Positions 36,029 to 44,959 of a DNA stretch of 64,000 nucleotides are shown one piece after another. The stretch is from Bacillus sp. AFS037270. GTDB taxonomy: Bacteria > Bacillota > Bacilli > Bacillales_B > DSM-18226. Position numbers and translations under genes: made by a program. Under the pieces are notes generated by a model that was not told where the DNA came from, did not search any database, and was given only the letters and a program-made list of their open reading frames with translations. Position 1 is the first letter of the stretch; each line of letters starts with the position of its first letter. The stretch covers positions 72,630 through 136,629 of the forward strand of contig NZ_NUNF01000014.1 of the NCBI RefSeq assembly GCF_002585305.1. The letters run 5' to 3'.

Positions 36029-36610
36029 ATGGAGAAATTCTTAAAAGGACTTTTGATGGGTCTTTCGATTGTTGCTGTGGTGGGGGTCATTATTGTCGGT
36101 GTTCTAATATATCAAGTGACTAGCAATGGGAGTGAAAAAACAGTAGCGGATACAGGGTCTTCGCTTGATACGGAAGTCGAAAACGATGGGGAGACTTCAC
36201 TTGATACGGAAGTCGAAAACGATGGAGAGTCTTCACTTGATACGGAAGTCAAAAACGATGCCGAGCTTGAAAAAGAGATTACTGAAGGTATTTACATACC
36301 TACAGAAAAAGAATTCCAATGGATTGTTCACCGTATGACGCACCAAAAAGTTGCTGCAGATGAAAAAGATGGAGCGACCGAAATGACACCCGAAAGAATT
36401 GACCAATTACTTAAAACATTAGATGAAGCCGATTATGTCTACAAAGATGTTTATCTAGGAATCTTGAACGAATGGGATAAAGGGAATTTCCAAAATGCGG
36501 TCGAAGCACACAACGAAATTCTTTCCCTTCAAAACGGGACAATCGGAGTTGCGACACGGTTGTTGACACCCGAGGAAGAACAAGAATTCATTGAACAAAA
36601 CTTTCGATAA
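36029..36610 (+). CDS. membrane-anchored extracytoplasmic protein with 12-residue repeats
   Basis: The product of about 193 residues has a short basic start, one membrane helix (about residues 10-31), an acidic linker of three 12-residue repeats (SSLDTEVENDGE and variants; 36-bp DNA repeats at 36158-36265) and a soluble C-terminal domain (EFQWIVHRMTHQKVAADEKDG ... LLTPEEEQEFIEQNF). It resembles DUF6241-type Bacillus proteins, but I am not certain. I chose the ATG at 36029 (GGGG upstream); starting at 35786 would add residues from the upstream repeat. Function unknown. Confidence 0.75.
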   Translation: MEKFLKGLLMGLSIVAVVGVIIVGVLIYQVTSNGSEKTVADTGSSLDTEVENDGETSLDTEVENDGESSLDTEVKNDAELEKEITEGIYIPTEKEFQWIVHRMTHQKVAADEKDGATEMTPERIDQLLKTLDEADYVYKDVYLGILNEWDKGNFQNAVEAHNEILSLQNGTIGVATRLLTPEEEQEFIEQNFR

Positions 36611-36640
36611 GATGCGGACGGAAAATCCTTTGTGAAATGT

Positions 36641-36690
36641 AAAAGAGTAAGGATCCTATCAAGTTGTGGATCCTTACTCTTTTATTTTTA
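36641..36690 (+). terminator. strong intrinsic terminator
   Basis: A 16-bp perfect stem (AAAAGAGTAAGGATCC with GGATCCTTACTCTTTT) is followed by T-rich sequence. Confidence 0.92.
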
Positions 36691-36817
36691 TTTATTATTA
36701 TCCCAGCTGATCCAGCTGGATAATGGAAGAGGACATAATCCCTATTGTAATAGAAGGATATAATCGTTATATAATAAAAATGGATAATAATATGACTAGA
36801 ATGGGGAAGTAGAGTAG

Positions 36818-37690
36818 ATGTTTAAAAAGGGATTAGCCATCTTTGTTGCCATGTTTGTTTTACTTTCAGGATTTCTTGTAGCTAAACCGGTAGCTGCAGC
36901 AAGCGTAACAAAATATGTAACAGCGACTGCATTGAATGTCAGAACGGGTCCGGGAACGACCTACCAAATTGTAACAACCATTAAGCAAAACCAAGCTGTC
37001 ACTGTGTCACAAACGAAAGGCTCTTGGGATCAAGTAACTGTTGCTGGTAAAACAGGTTGGGCATCCAACCAATACCTAACCACTAAGAATTTGGCGGAGA
37101 GGTTAATGACAGTAGGAAGCAACAAACAGTTAATTCTTGTCACTGCTAATGGCTACAATACCTCAAATGCTGAAATTCGTACCTTCGAGAGAAATTCCCT
37201 AGGGAAATGGGTACCTGTTTTAACCACCACAGGCCATATTGGTAAATATGGATTTGCCACTGCCGCAAGTATGCGTGAAGGCGGTAAAAGGTCTCCAATC
37301 GGAAAGTACTCCATTGGAACCGCATTTGGACGTTATGCAAATCCAGGGACCAAAATGCCTTATAGAAAAATCACTAGCGATGATGTTTGGGTAGATGATC
37401 CAACTTCAAAACTTTACAACACTTGGCAATCAAGAAGTAAAACACAAGGTCAATGGAATAGTGCTGAAAACATGAATATCGCAGCCTATACCTATGGTTT
37501 CGTTATCAACTACAATACACAACGAACTCCGTATAAAGGTAGTGCGATCTTCTTCCACATTGGAAGTGGCTATACGCTGGGATGTACCTCCACCTCACAA
37601 ACGAATGTTGTCAGCATCTTGAAATGGTTGGACCCTAATAAGAATCCAGTCATTATTCAAACTCCGATTCAGGAGCTAAACAAATACTGA
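36818..37690 (+). CDS. secreted SH3b-L,D-transpeptidase (YkuD family)
   Basis: The 290-residue protein has a signal peptide (about residues 1-28, cut near VAAAS), an SH3b domain (about 30-92: TALNVRTGPGTTYQIVTTI, GWASNQYL) and a YkuD-type catalytic domain. The active site reads FFHIGSGYTLGCTSTS with His at about residue 247 and Cys at about 256, close to the canonical HGxx...GC motif. It would cross-link peptidoglycan or attach proteins outside the membrane, with SH3b giving wall binding. It is monocistronic with a strong terminator on each side. The RBS (GGGGAAGTAGAG) is moderate. Confidence 0.88.
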   Translation: MFKKGLAIFVAMFVLLSGFLVAKPVAAASVTKYVTATALNVRTGPGTTYQIVTTIKQNQAVTVSQTKGSWDQVTVAGKTGWASNQYLTTKNLAERLMTVGSNKQLILVTANGYNTSNAEIRTFERNSLGKWVPVLTTTGHIGKYGFATAASMREGGKRSPIGKYSIGTAFGRYANPGTKMPYRKITSDDVWVDDPTSKLYNTWQSRSKTQGQWNSAENMNIAAYTYGFVINYNTQRTPYKGSAIFFHIGSGYTLGCTSTSQTNVVSILKWLDPNKNPVIIQTPIQELNKY

Positions 37691-37708
37691 TTCTCCTCGG
37701 AGAAACAA

Positions 37709-37742
37709 AAAGCCAACAGAGTATTTCTCTGTTGGTTTTTTT
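37709..37742 (+). terminator. intrinsic terminator of the L,D-transpeptidase gene
   Basis: CCAACAGAG and CTCTGTTGG form a 9-bp stem followed by seven T residues. Confidence 0.9.
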
Positions 37743-38023
37743 GCAAAATAGGGATTACCCAGGCGGCCAAAGAAGAGAAAGGGACACATTTATGAATTGT
37801 GGCATTAGCCCACGACTGATCAAGAGCACAAGATATTAAAAGGCCTTTACATTAGGTACAACTTTGAGCATACCATTATGGATTTCTTTCTTTGGATGGA
37901 TAAAAATAGCCATTCATGTTTTTTCCACGTAGTCAGGGGAGTGAACGTTTTTTATTGATAGTTTATTTATGGTAAGGTTTATAATAGAAATCAAAAATAA
38001 ACGATACGGAAAGGAAATGGGAT

Positions 38024-38548
38024 ATGCGTTTACAGGGAAAGAAAATTATCAGCTTGGTTCATCATGAATTTGAGGATTTAGAACTTTGGTACCCGATTTT
38101 AAGGCTTAAAGAAGAGGGGGCAGTTGTCCATTTAGCAGGAGAACTTGCTAACGAAACCTATATTGGTAAATATGGCGTTCCCGCTAAGTCCGAAGTTGCT
38201 TATGCTGATGTGAAGGCTGAGGACTATGATGCCATACTAGTTCCTGGTGGATGGGCTCCTGATAAAATTCGCCGTTTTCCTGAGGTCCTTAGTTTACTCC
38301 AGGATATGAATGCCAGTGAAAAACCAATCGGTCAAATTTGCCATGCAGGATGGGTCCTCATTTCTGCAAAAATTCTGGAAGGTAAAAAAGTAACCAGTAC
38401 ACCTGGTATTAAGGATGATATGGAAAATGCAGGAGCCATCTGGTATGACGAGCCTGTCGTCACTGACGGTCACATTGTTTCAAGTCGCCGGCCGCCTGAT
38501 CTGCCTGACTATTTACGGGAATTTATTTCTGTATTAGAACGAAAATAA
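38024..38548 (+). CDS. DJ-1/PfpI family protein
   Basis: The 174-residue cytoplasmic protein begins KKIISLVHHEFEDLELWYPILRL and has the nucleophile elbow IGQICHAGWVLISA with Cys at about residue 106, plus AILVPGGWAPDKIR. Members are described as proteases, deglycases or glyoxalases and as general stress proteins in Bacillus; which activity applies here cannot be read from sequence. ATG at 38024 with GGAAAGGAAATGGG upstream. It is free-standing and followed by a long terminator stem. Confidence 0.9.
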   Translation: MRLQGKKIISLVHHEFEDLELWYPILRLKEEGAVVHLAGELANETYIGKYGVPAKSEVAYADVKAEDYDAILVPGGWAPDKIRRFPEVLSLLQDMNASEKPIGQICHAGWVLISAKILEGKKVTSTPGIKDDMENAGAIWYDEPVVTDGHIVSSRRPPDLPDYLREFISVLERK

Positions 38549-38579
38549 AATTGTTTGTCACACTGGGAAGATCAGTGAG

Positions 38580-38615
38580 AATAAACTGTTCATTTTAAAT
38601 GGACAGTTTATTTTA
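38580..38615 (+). terminator. intrinsic terminator of the DJ-1/PfpI gene
   Basis: AATAAACTGTTCATT and AATGGACAGTTTATT pair over 15 positions (one G:U), followed by a T-run. Confidence 0.85.
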
Positions 38616-38779
38616 ATTACCAATTACATGGAAAAACTCCTATTCGGAATGATACGAGTTTTTAGTAAGTGCAAGGTTGATCCAGGGTAATAGGATGGAT
38701 ATCATTAATAATTTAACTACGAACCTTTCAATCTTTAATGACTGGATAAGATGAGTTGTGGACAGCTCTCGACATTTTT

Positions 38780-39070
38780 TTCATGCAATTGGGGTGACAA
38801 ATGCAGAAATGACGTGGAAAAGATTGTTTTTAAACAAATGTTTGATTAGATGCGAAAGATAGCGAACTGACAAGAGGGATGTAAGTTGAGTCGATAACAA
38901 TAGAATTTTCCGGGAAATTGTAGTTTTATCTGTGAAATATTCTCACTTGGCTCGACAATCTTTTTTACTAGTTTTGAAGAGTAAAGTAAGAGGGACGAAA
39001 CTTTCAGCTTTTTTAATTAAATGTTTGATTAGTATAGCATATAGGGAAATTTGTTGTTATGATGTCGTTC
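38780..39070. repeat. dispersed non-coding repeats in a 670-base gene-free stretch
   Basis: The interval 38616-39282 holds no supported gene. Two repeat blocks are visible. One is AATTTTCCGGGAAATTGT followed by GCTCGACAATCTTTTTTA (38904-38968), shared with 58371-58430. The other is TTAATTAAATGTTTGATTAG with the AGTATAGCATATAGGGAAAT tail (39005-39067), shared with 35738, 50830 and 59165. A third related palindrome lies near 38821. Confidence 0.6.
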
Positions 39071-39282
39071 CTTGTCATAAAAATTAATCATTAACTACCC
39101 GGATCATACGTGTATATATGGTTTAATTTGATTTAGGAGTGAATAAAATTAGAGGAGTCCTCGAAATTAAGTCAATCCGCAGAGAGACGATTTAATGGAG
39201 AGACAAAAGTGTTTTCAGAGCTTCTTGGAACCTTGGGTGTTTACTGGGTTTTTCCAAAATTTTTAATGTGAGGAGAATTTTT

Positions 39283-39864
39283 ATGAACTTAGCATTAAAA
39301 AGATCATTACTTAAATGGGCTCTTGTGACGCTAGCTTTCATTCTTATGATAGGATGTTCAAGAAATAGCAGTACAACAGGCGGTAATCAGGATCAGAAAG
39401 ACACCACTTCCAACAATCCACCCCCATCTTCTTCCACTTCTCATTCATCTGATGCATCAAAATCAATTGTCTATAAAAATACAAAATACGGTTTTAGCTT
39501 TAAGCTTCCTGCAAATTGGAGAGGTTATTCCATTATAACTGATCAGTGGGAGGGGGTCGCTAATGATAACGGTAGTATAGTAGATGAAACAGGGCCGATT
39601 ATATCTATTAGAGATCCTAAATGGACTAAGGAAACCCCACGCCAGGACATCCCCATTATGGTATTTACACTTAACCAGTGGAACTCACTTAAGCAAGGCG
39701 TATTTCATGTAGGAGCCGCTCCTGTAGATCCAACTGAATTGGGTCGAAACAATGATTACGTGTTTGCACTTCCTGCACGATACAACTATGCCTTTCTACC
39801 GGGATATGAGGATGTGGAAGAAATTTTAGCCAATAATCCTTTACAGACAACCCAACTAAAATAA
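39283..39864 (+). CDS. predicted lipoprotein of unknown function
   Basis: The product of about 193 residues has a type II signal sequence with lipobox LMIGC near residue 25, a Ser/Thr/Pro-rich linker and a globular domain. The domain starts IVYKNTKYGFSFKLPANWRGY, a pattern seen in PsbP-like/DUF-type lipoproteins of Bacilli. I chose the ATG at 39283 with AGGAGAA upstream; a GTG at 39268 overlaps that RBS. It probably sits on the outer face of the membrane. No catalytic motif visible. It is followed directly by the yvrJ element copy B. Confidence 0.8.
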   Translation: MNLALKRSLLKWALVTLAFILMIGCSRNSSTTGGNQDQKDTTSNNPPPSSSTSHSSDASKSIVYKNTKYGFSFKLPANWRGYSIITDQWEGVANDNGSIVDETGPIISIRDPKWTKETPRQDIPIMVFTLNQWNSLKQGVFHVGAAPVDPTELGRNNDYVFALPARYNYAFLPGYEDVEEILANNPLQTTQLK

Positions 39865-39946
39865 GAGGATTGGCTAGATTAGGAAAAATATTCATTGTCA
39901 TTTAAGGATTAATAGATTGAGTTTCTTATGAAGTTGATCTGGAAAA

Positions 39947-40196
39947 GAAGCATGGGGACGGTTCTCATGCTCCTTGACTGCTAGTCTCCTAAATCATTAC
40001 GGTTTTATTTGGTTGGGAAGATTTTATATCTATTGGACTACCAGATCTAACTTCGACTCAATCTGGTAAAGCAGACAGAGGATCACCACGATAGGGGATC
40101 CTACTTCGCTAATGATTAGTATGATTCGTCCCGCGAGTCTTCACTCCTTTCTATAAAGTGCTGATTCCGAAGCAAAAGAACCGTCCCTGTGTATTC
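39947..40196. repeat. REP-bounded yvrJ element, copy B
   Basis: The left end GAAGCATGGGGACGGTTCTC and right end AGAACCGTCCCTGTG bound about 220 bases closely similar to copy A. The enclosed yvrJ frame is dead. The right end lies only about ten bases from the cupin stop codon. Confidence 0.85.
39997..40134 (-). pseudogene. yvrJ pseudogene (element copy B)
   Basis: It is co-linear with the intact 138-base copy, but the GTG start has become GCG, GFPI reads GSPI, and two in-frame stops (TAG, TAA) follow the VVQ codons. The AAAGGAGTG RBS is still present. Confidence 0.8.
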
Positions 40197-40205
40197 TGGA
40201 TCCGG

Positions 40206-40562
40206 TTATTTAACGTATGGCTTGTAATCTACGTCAACCTTATCTTTTTCTTGGTAGGGTGCCAGCATAAAAGCTGCTTTAAAAACGGTATCTCCCTTGT
40301 TGATTAAATAGTGGACTTTTTTTGGTTCAACATGAATAAAGTCTCCTTGTTTACATTGGAAAATTTCCTCGTCTATATGAATTTCTAGTTCTCCCTCTAA
40401 GATAAAGAAGTTTTCCTCCATCACGTTATGATAATGTGCTGTAAAATCCTGTCCTGGTTGTAACACAACGACACCGAAGTTCATTCTCGGTCCTTTCATA
40501 AGGTACTTAGGACCACTATCACCAAATCGGTATTCTAGCTCATTCTCGTTTATAACAGTCAT
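40206..40562 (-). CDS. cupin-domain protein of the lsr locus
   Basis: The 118-residue single-domain cupin carries GQDFTAHYHNVMEENFFILEGE (HxH...E metal ligands) and GDFIHVEPKKVHYLIN. I chose ATG 40562 with AAGGAGTG upstream; a longer frame to 40601 overlaps lsrK. It starts 22 bases after the lsrK stop on the same strand, so it is probably co-transcribed with lsrK. The AI-2 pathway of enterics uses LsrG at this point (phospho-AI-2 breakdown), and no lsrG is visible here. A metal-dependent isomerase replacing LsrG is an attractive but unproven idea. Confidence 0.85.
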   Translation of the reverse strand: MTVINENELEYRFGDSGPKYLMKGPRMNFGVVVLQPGQDFTAHYHNVMEENFFILEGELEIHIDEEIFQCKQGDFIHVEPKKVHYLINKGDTVFKAAFMLAPYQEKDKVDVDYKPYVK

Positions 40563-40584
40563 TTTGTTCACTCCTTTGGATGTT

Positions 40585-42144
40585 TTATAGTCCTGGGGCA
40601 ATCCACATATGGTTTGTGTATCCTTGATCTGCTAGATCTAGTTGTACCTTGTACACAGCCTCCCACTTTTTATATAACTCTTCATAAATGAAGTGATTCG
40701 ATTCGTTTGGTTCGAGGGTTTTTTCGAATTTAACCACTTGAGTAATGGCTTCATTAAAACTTTCATAAACGCCTGCTCCAACACCAGCACAAATGGCCGC
40801 ACCTAGTGCTGTCGATTCCTTTACAAATGGAACTTTTACCTTTATATTCAGAACGTCAGCAACAATTTGGCACCATAGATCACTTTTTGAAGCCCCGCCT
40901 CCAAAAACAATCGATTCCGGTGATTTGTTTGTTATTTTGGAAATGATTTCGATATTGCCCTTTGTGACAAACGCGGCATTTTCCATAATGGCCCGGTAAA
41001 ACGTTGCTTTATTATAGGAGCTATCAAACTTAAAATCTATGAAACTTGGTGCCGCATGTTTCCATGAAAAGTAGTTCATTTTATCGGAAAACGTGCAAAT
41101 CATTCCATTGCAGCCAGCCGGTACATTTTGGGCTCTTTTCTCCATTTGGGCATAAATGCTTTCCCCGCTTTCTTTCTGAAGAAAGGCTTCAAGCTCACAA
41201 AACGTATCCCTGAACCATCTCATGATCAATCCAGGAAAGAAGGCGATGGCCTCATATTGCCAAGTGTTTGGGATGGCATGGCAATTCACTCTTACTTTGC
41301 AAAGATCATTGATTTCAACATGATTGGTTGTATATTCATATTGCCAAAAGCTCCCGCCTAAAACAGCTGCATCCCCTTCGTTAATGACCCCCATGCCAAT
41401 ACAGCCTAATTGAGCATCGCCACCCCCTGCCACAACGATCGTTTGAGTGCTTAATCCCGTAAGTGCTGAGAACTCCTTAGTCACATGGCTAATAATGGAT
41501 CCGCTTTCATTTACAATCGGAAAAATATCACTTCTAAGATCTACCTTCTCAGCAATGCTAGGATCCCAAACTCTTTTCTTAATATCGAAAAGACCAGTGG
41601 TGCAGCCATTCGAAGGTTCAACCGAAATCACATCGGTCATACGATATGTAATCCAGTCGTTCAGCATTGTAACGTATTTAACTTTGTTATAGGTTTCAGG
41701 GTTATTATTTTTTACCCAAAGGATTCTCGGAATCGCTCCTAATGAAAAGGTCTGTCCAGAAACATGATGAATGTCTGCTTCGATTGTGTCACTTATTTTA
41801 CAAAGGTGAGCCACTTCATCGTTTGATCTTGAATCCACGTTGGCACAGGCCCATAATTCCTTCCCGTTTTCATCGTATAGGACAATGGCTTCACGCATAC
41901 TTGTGGTTGAAATAGCCACAATGCTTTCAGGGTTAACCTTACTCTTAGCTAAGATTTCCTTTATTAGATTGATGATAATGTCTATATTTTTCTCGATATC
42001 AAAGTCCATGGAGCCTGGATACCGTTTATCTTCATGATGGGTCCATTCTGATTGTGTAACAAATTGTTCATTGCCTAGTGTGTTAAATAAAATGACTCTG
42101 ACACTGCCGGTTCCGGCATCAATCGCCATTAAGTACTTTTCCAT
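40585..42144 (-). CDS. lsrK: autoinducer-2 kinase
   Basis: The product of about 519 residues is an FGGY-family kinase: YLMAIDAGTGSVRVILFN at the N-terminus, VAGGGDAQLGCIGMG in the middle and SIVFGGGASKSDLWCQIVADVL plus KESTALGAAICAGVGAG at the C-terminus. LsrK phosphorylates imported AI-2 (DPD) in the cytoplasm; phospho-AI-2 then inactivates LsrR. Identity is supported by lsrR next to it and lsrACDBF opposite. I chose ATG 42144, with AAAGGATGA upstream; a GTG at 42153 overlaps the RBS. Confidence 0.93.
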   Translation of the reverse strand: MEKYLMAIDAGTGSVRVILFNTLGNEQFVTQSEWTHHEDKRYPGSMDFDIEKNIDIIINLIKEILAKSKVNPESIVAISTTSMREAIVLYDENGKELWACANVDSRSNDEVAHLCKISDTIEADIHHVSGQTFSLGAIPRILWVKNNNPETYNKVKYVTMLNDWITYRMTDVISVEPSNGCTTGLFDIKKRVWDPSIAEKVDLRSDIFPIVNESGSIISHVTKEFSALTGLSTQTIVVAGGGDAQLGCIGMGVINEGDAAVLGGSFWQYEYTTNHVEINDLCKVRVNCHAIPNTWQYEAIAFFPGLIMRWFRDTFCELEAFLQKESGESIYAQMEKRAQNVPAGCNGMICTFSDKMNYFSWKHAAPSFIDFKFDSSYNKATFYRAIMENAAFVTKGNIEIISKITNKSPESIVFGGGASKSDLWCQIVADVLNIKVKVPFVKESTALGAAICAGVGAGVYESFNEAITQVVKFEKTLEPNESNHFIYEELYKKWEAVYKVQLDLADQGYTNHMWIAPGL

Positions 42145-42195
42145 GCTATTCACTCATCCTTTCTATTCCTTTAGGGATTCATGACCAGGAGCATT

Positions 42196-43125
42196 TCATT
42201 CAATTAGACTTTTGGCAACAACCTCATCTGTAATTAATACATCGATATAGCCCCCTTTTAGTGCACCGATAATAGCCTCTCTTTTTTCAACTCCTCCAGC
42301 CACGGCAACAACATGGTTCAGTGATTTTAATAAATGGATATCAGTACTAACCAGTTGCTTATGCAAGGGAAGATCTAGAACATGGCCATTTCGATCATAA
42401 AATTGGCTTAATAAATCTCCTGCAGCCCCCAATGATTTATAGATTTCCATTTCATGCGTGCTCAAATATCCTTCCTTTACAAGGGTGGCCCGTTCGTTTA
42501 CTGCTCCAATGCCAATAATGGTGATCGTAGAGTAAGGGATCATTTCAAAGATTTTCTTGATTGGTTTTTCATTAATCAACTGTTTGGCGAGGTGTTCGGT
42601 AGATGTTAATAATGGGGCCGGCATAATGTAATGGTTGTAATTGGGATTTGTATAATAATCGGATGATGAATCGATAGCTGTTGGAATGTAGAATTTGACG
42701 CCTCCGGATAACGAGACGAAGGTGACTTTATACTTAGTTGAGATATTTAAATGTCCCAAGGTTCCTGAAACGGCTTGCCCATAACCAACATTAATCATCG
42801 TGTCGCTGGTAATTCGGTCTTGAATATAGTGGGCGGCGGCTTTTGTCAGACTATTTAACGGATTTTCGTTAGAGGCAGGAACGATATAAATATCTTGTAA
42901 TTGATATTGTTGCTTGATTTGATTCTGCAAATCGATGTTAACCAATTTTTCCAGATTAATTTTAAATTGGATAATGTTATTGGCTTTCGCGATATCTAGG
43001 TATTTAATCACTTTCATTCTAGATAGATTTAAAGACTCTGCTATCTCATTTTGCGTCATTCCTTCAATGTAATATTTCCATGCGATTTTTATGATCAGGC
43101 TATTTTCATATGACATGTTCTTCAC
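42196..43125 (-). CDS. lsrR: LsrR, AI-2-responsive transcriptional regulator (SorC/DeoR type)
   Basis: The 309-residue protein has an N-terminal HTH (about residues 15-50: AWKYYIEGMTQNEIAESLNLSRMKVIKYLD) and a sugar-phosphate-binding domain (YGQAVSGTLGHL, FVSLSGGVKF, GIGAVNERATLVKEGYLS, VAGGVEKREAIIGALKGGYIDVLITDE). LsrR represses lsr genes until phospho-AI-2 binds. It lies between lsrK and the divergent lsrA promoter region, the expected place for control of both transcripts. The start is 43125 or the ATG three codons in. Confidence 0.92.
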   Translation of the reverse strand: MKNMSYENSLIIKIAWKYYIEGMTQNEIAESLNLSRMKVIKYLDIAKANNIIQFKINLEKLVNIDLQNQIKQQYQLQDIYIVPASNENPLNSLTKAAAHYIQDRITSDTMINVGYGQAVSGTLGHLNISTKYKVTFVSLSGGVKFYIPTAIDSSSDYYTNPNYNHYIMPAPLLTSTEHLAKQLINEKPIKKIFEMIPYSTITIIGIGAVNERATLVKEGYLSTHEMEIYKSLGAAGDLLSQFYDRNGHVLDLPLHKQLVSTDIHLLKSLNHVVAVAGGVEKREAIIGALKGGYIDVLITDEVVAKSLIE

Positions 43126-43447
43126 TCTCTACAGTTTATTTTTGATACAAAAGTTTTATGTTAAAACAATTGTGATACTTTTGCATGACGGTAAAACAAA
43201 AGTAAAAGCCAAATCCCACGATCACCCTTCTATATTGTAATAAGCATGTAATGAATATTTTGCCTGGTTCATATAATCTACGAGGGAATCATTCATTAGG
43301 TGTTTTGGCTTATTTTTAAAATTTGCCAACATCAGAGATATATAGAAGGTTTACTAGCTAATATATGTTTAATCGTTAATAAAATGTATGAATCCGTAAT
43401 AGGCTTATTAGTAAGCGGTTACAAAAATAGTGCTAAGGTAGGGGGTT
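43126..43447. promoter_or_regulatory. lsrR-lsrA divergent control region with candidate LsrR operators
   Basis: The 322-base intergenic region between divergent lsrR and lsrA contains CAAAAGT (43148-43154), ACTTTTG (43177-43183) and CAAAAGT (43197-43203). The last two form an inverted repeat with a 13-base spacer. They lie near the lsrR start and are the only repeated symmetrical motif I see. Assignment to LsrR is inference. Confidence 0.45.
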
Positions 43448-44959
43448 ATGATGAAAGCGCCGAGGAACTTAGTGAGATTGGAGAATATCCGGAAGGCCTT
43501 TAACCGAAACATAGTTTTGGAGGGGGTTTCATTAGAACTTAATGAGTCAGAAGTAATAGCTATTATCGGCGGTAATGGAGCAGGGAAGAGTACCTTAATG
43601 AAAATCCTCACAGGGATCTACAACTCGGATGAAGGGGTTATTGAGATTGCTGGTGAAAAAGCGGATCATCTAAATCCTTCTTCGGCACATGAAAGAGGCA
43701 TTTATTTAGTGCCGCAGGAACCATTGCTATTCCCAAATATGACGGTTGAACAAAACCTCACGATTGGATTTCGAAAAGATAAAAATGAAGTGAGAGAAGA
43801 ATCTGCAAAGCTAATTAAAGAGTTAGGCTGGAATCTTGATTTGAATCGGTTAGCTGTTACATTGAGTATCGCTGAACAACAACAGCTTGAGATCATAAAG
43901 GGGCTTTTAAGAAAGTCAAAAGTGTTAATTCTGGATGAACCAACCTCTACGTTAACGTTTTCAGAAACAGAGTCATTATTCAAAGTGATTAAACAGTTGA
44001 AAAATGCTGGGGTTGGAATCATCTATATTACCCACCGTCTTGACGAAGTTTTTCAGATTTCCACCCATGCCGTCATATTACGGGACGGAAAAGTAACACT
44101 TAAAGGGAAAATAGAGGAGTTCACGAAAGACATGTTGATTCAAGGGCTGCTTCCAGTTGGAAATGAAAATCACTACGAAAATCAGTTTAAAAGACGAGGG
44201 TCCACTCACGAGGGAGAAGAACCAATCCTAAAAGTTGAAAACATAGTTGGCGATGGTTTTAAGAATATTAGTTTTGAAGTTTACAAGGGAGAGGTTGTGG
44301 GTCTTGCCGGGCTTGTCGGTGCCGGAAGAACAGAGATTGCGGAAGCGATTTACGGAATTAATCCGATTGAGAGCGGAAAGGTCTATCTTGATGGAAAGGA
44401 CATTACAAAGTTATCCATAAATGAAACGCTTGACAGCGGGTTGGCTTATATTCCGGAAGATCGCTTTTTAAACGGTATTTTTTCGATCACTTCTGTGAGA
44501 AATAATATCACATCGCAAATTATTAAACGACACGGTTTTTTTACCAAGAAAAAATTAGAAGAACAAGTGGCCGATCAGTATATTGATCGATTAAGGATAA
44601 AGGTGAATTCCCGGGAGGATGAAATCAAATCACTTTCAGGCGGGAATCAACAGAAGGCTGTGATTGCAAGGGCGTTATCCATGAACCCTAAATTAATCAT
44701 CATGGATGAACCAACAAGGGGAATTGATGCGGCTGCAAGGGGTGACATTTATTCCATCCTGACAGAATTAAAAAGCCAGGGATTTTCCATTCTGCTCATT
44801 TCCTCTGATCTAGAAGAAATCGAAAGAATTAGTGACCGCATCTATGCTGTCTATCAGGGGACCTGCGATGTTTGCCTAAACGTAGACCAAATAAATGCGG
44901 TCAATGTGATGAAGGCAGCTTTTGGAACATTTAAAGGAAGTGATAAGACACATGCCTAG
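43448..44959 (+). CDS. lsrA: AI-2 ABC importer ATP-binding subunit
   Basis: The 503-residue protein has two ABC domains, as in sugar importers of the RbsA/LsrA type. Domain 1 has Walker A GGNGAGKSTLMK, signature-like LSIAEQQQLEI and Walker B VLILDEPTS. Domain 2 has GLVGAGRTEIAEAI (degenerate Walker A), signature LSGGNQQKAVIARAL and LIIMDEPTRGID. It powers uptake of AI-2 through LsrC/LsrD with binding protein LsrB. ATG at 43448 with AGGGGGTT upstream. The stop overlaps the lsrC start by eight bases. Confidence 0.94.
   Translation: MMKAPRNLVRLENIRKAFNRNIVLEGVSLELNESEVIAIIGGNGAGKSTLMKILTGIYNSDEGVIEIAGEKADHLNPSSAHERGIYLVPQEPLLFPNMTVEQNLTIGFRKDKNEVREESAKLIKELGWNLDLNRLAVTLSIAEQQQLEIIKGLLRKSKVLILDEPTSTLTFSETESLFKVIKQLKNAGVGIIYITHRLDEVFQISTHAVILRDGKVTLKGKIEEFTKDMLIQGLLPVGNENHYENQFKRRGSTHEGEEPILKVENIVGDGFKNISFEVYKGEVVGLAGLVGAGRTEIAEAIYGINPIESGKVYLDGKDITKLSINETLDSGLAYIPEDRFLNGIFSITSVRNNITSQIIKRHGFFTKKKLEEQVADQYIDRLRIKVNSREDEIKSLSGGNQQKAVIARALSMNPKLIIMDEPTRGIDAAARGDIYSILTELKSQGFSILLISSDLEEIERISDRIYAVYQGTCDVCLNVDQINAVNVMKAAFGTFKGSDKTHA

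Noticed and set aside
38616..39282. Possible tRNA or rRNA gene in long gene-free stretches
   Set aside because: No cloverleaf, CCA-type end or rRNA motif seen; the structure is repeat blocks.
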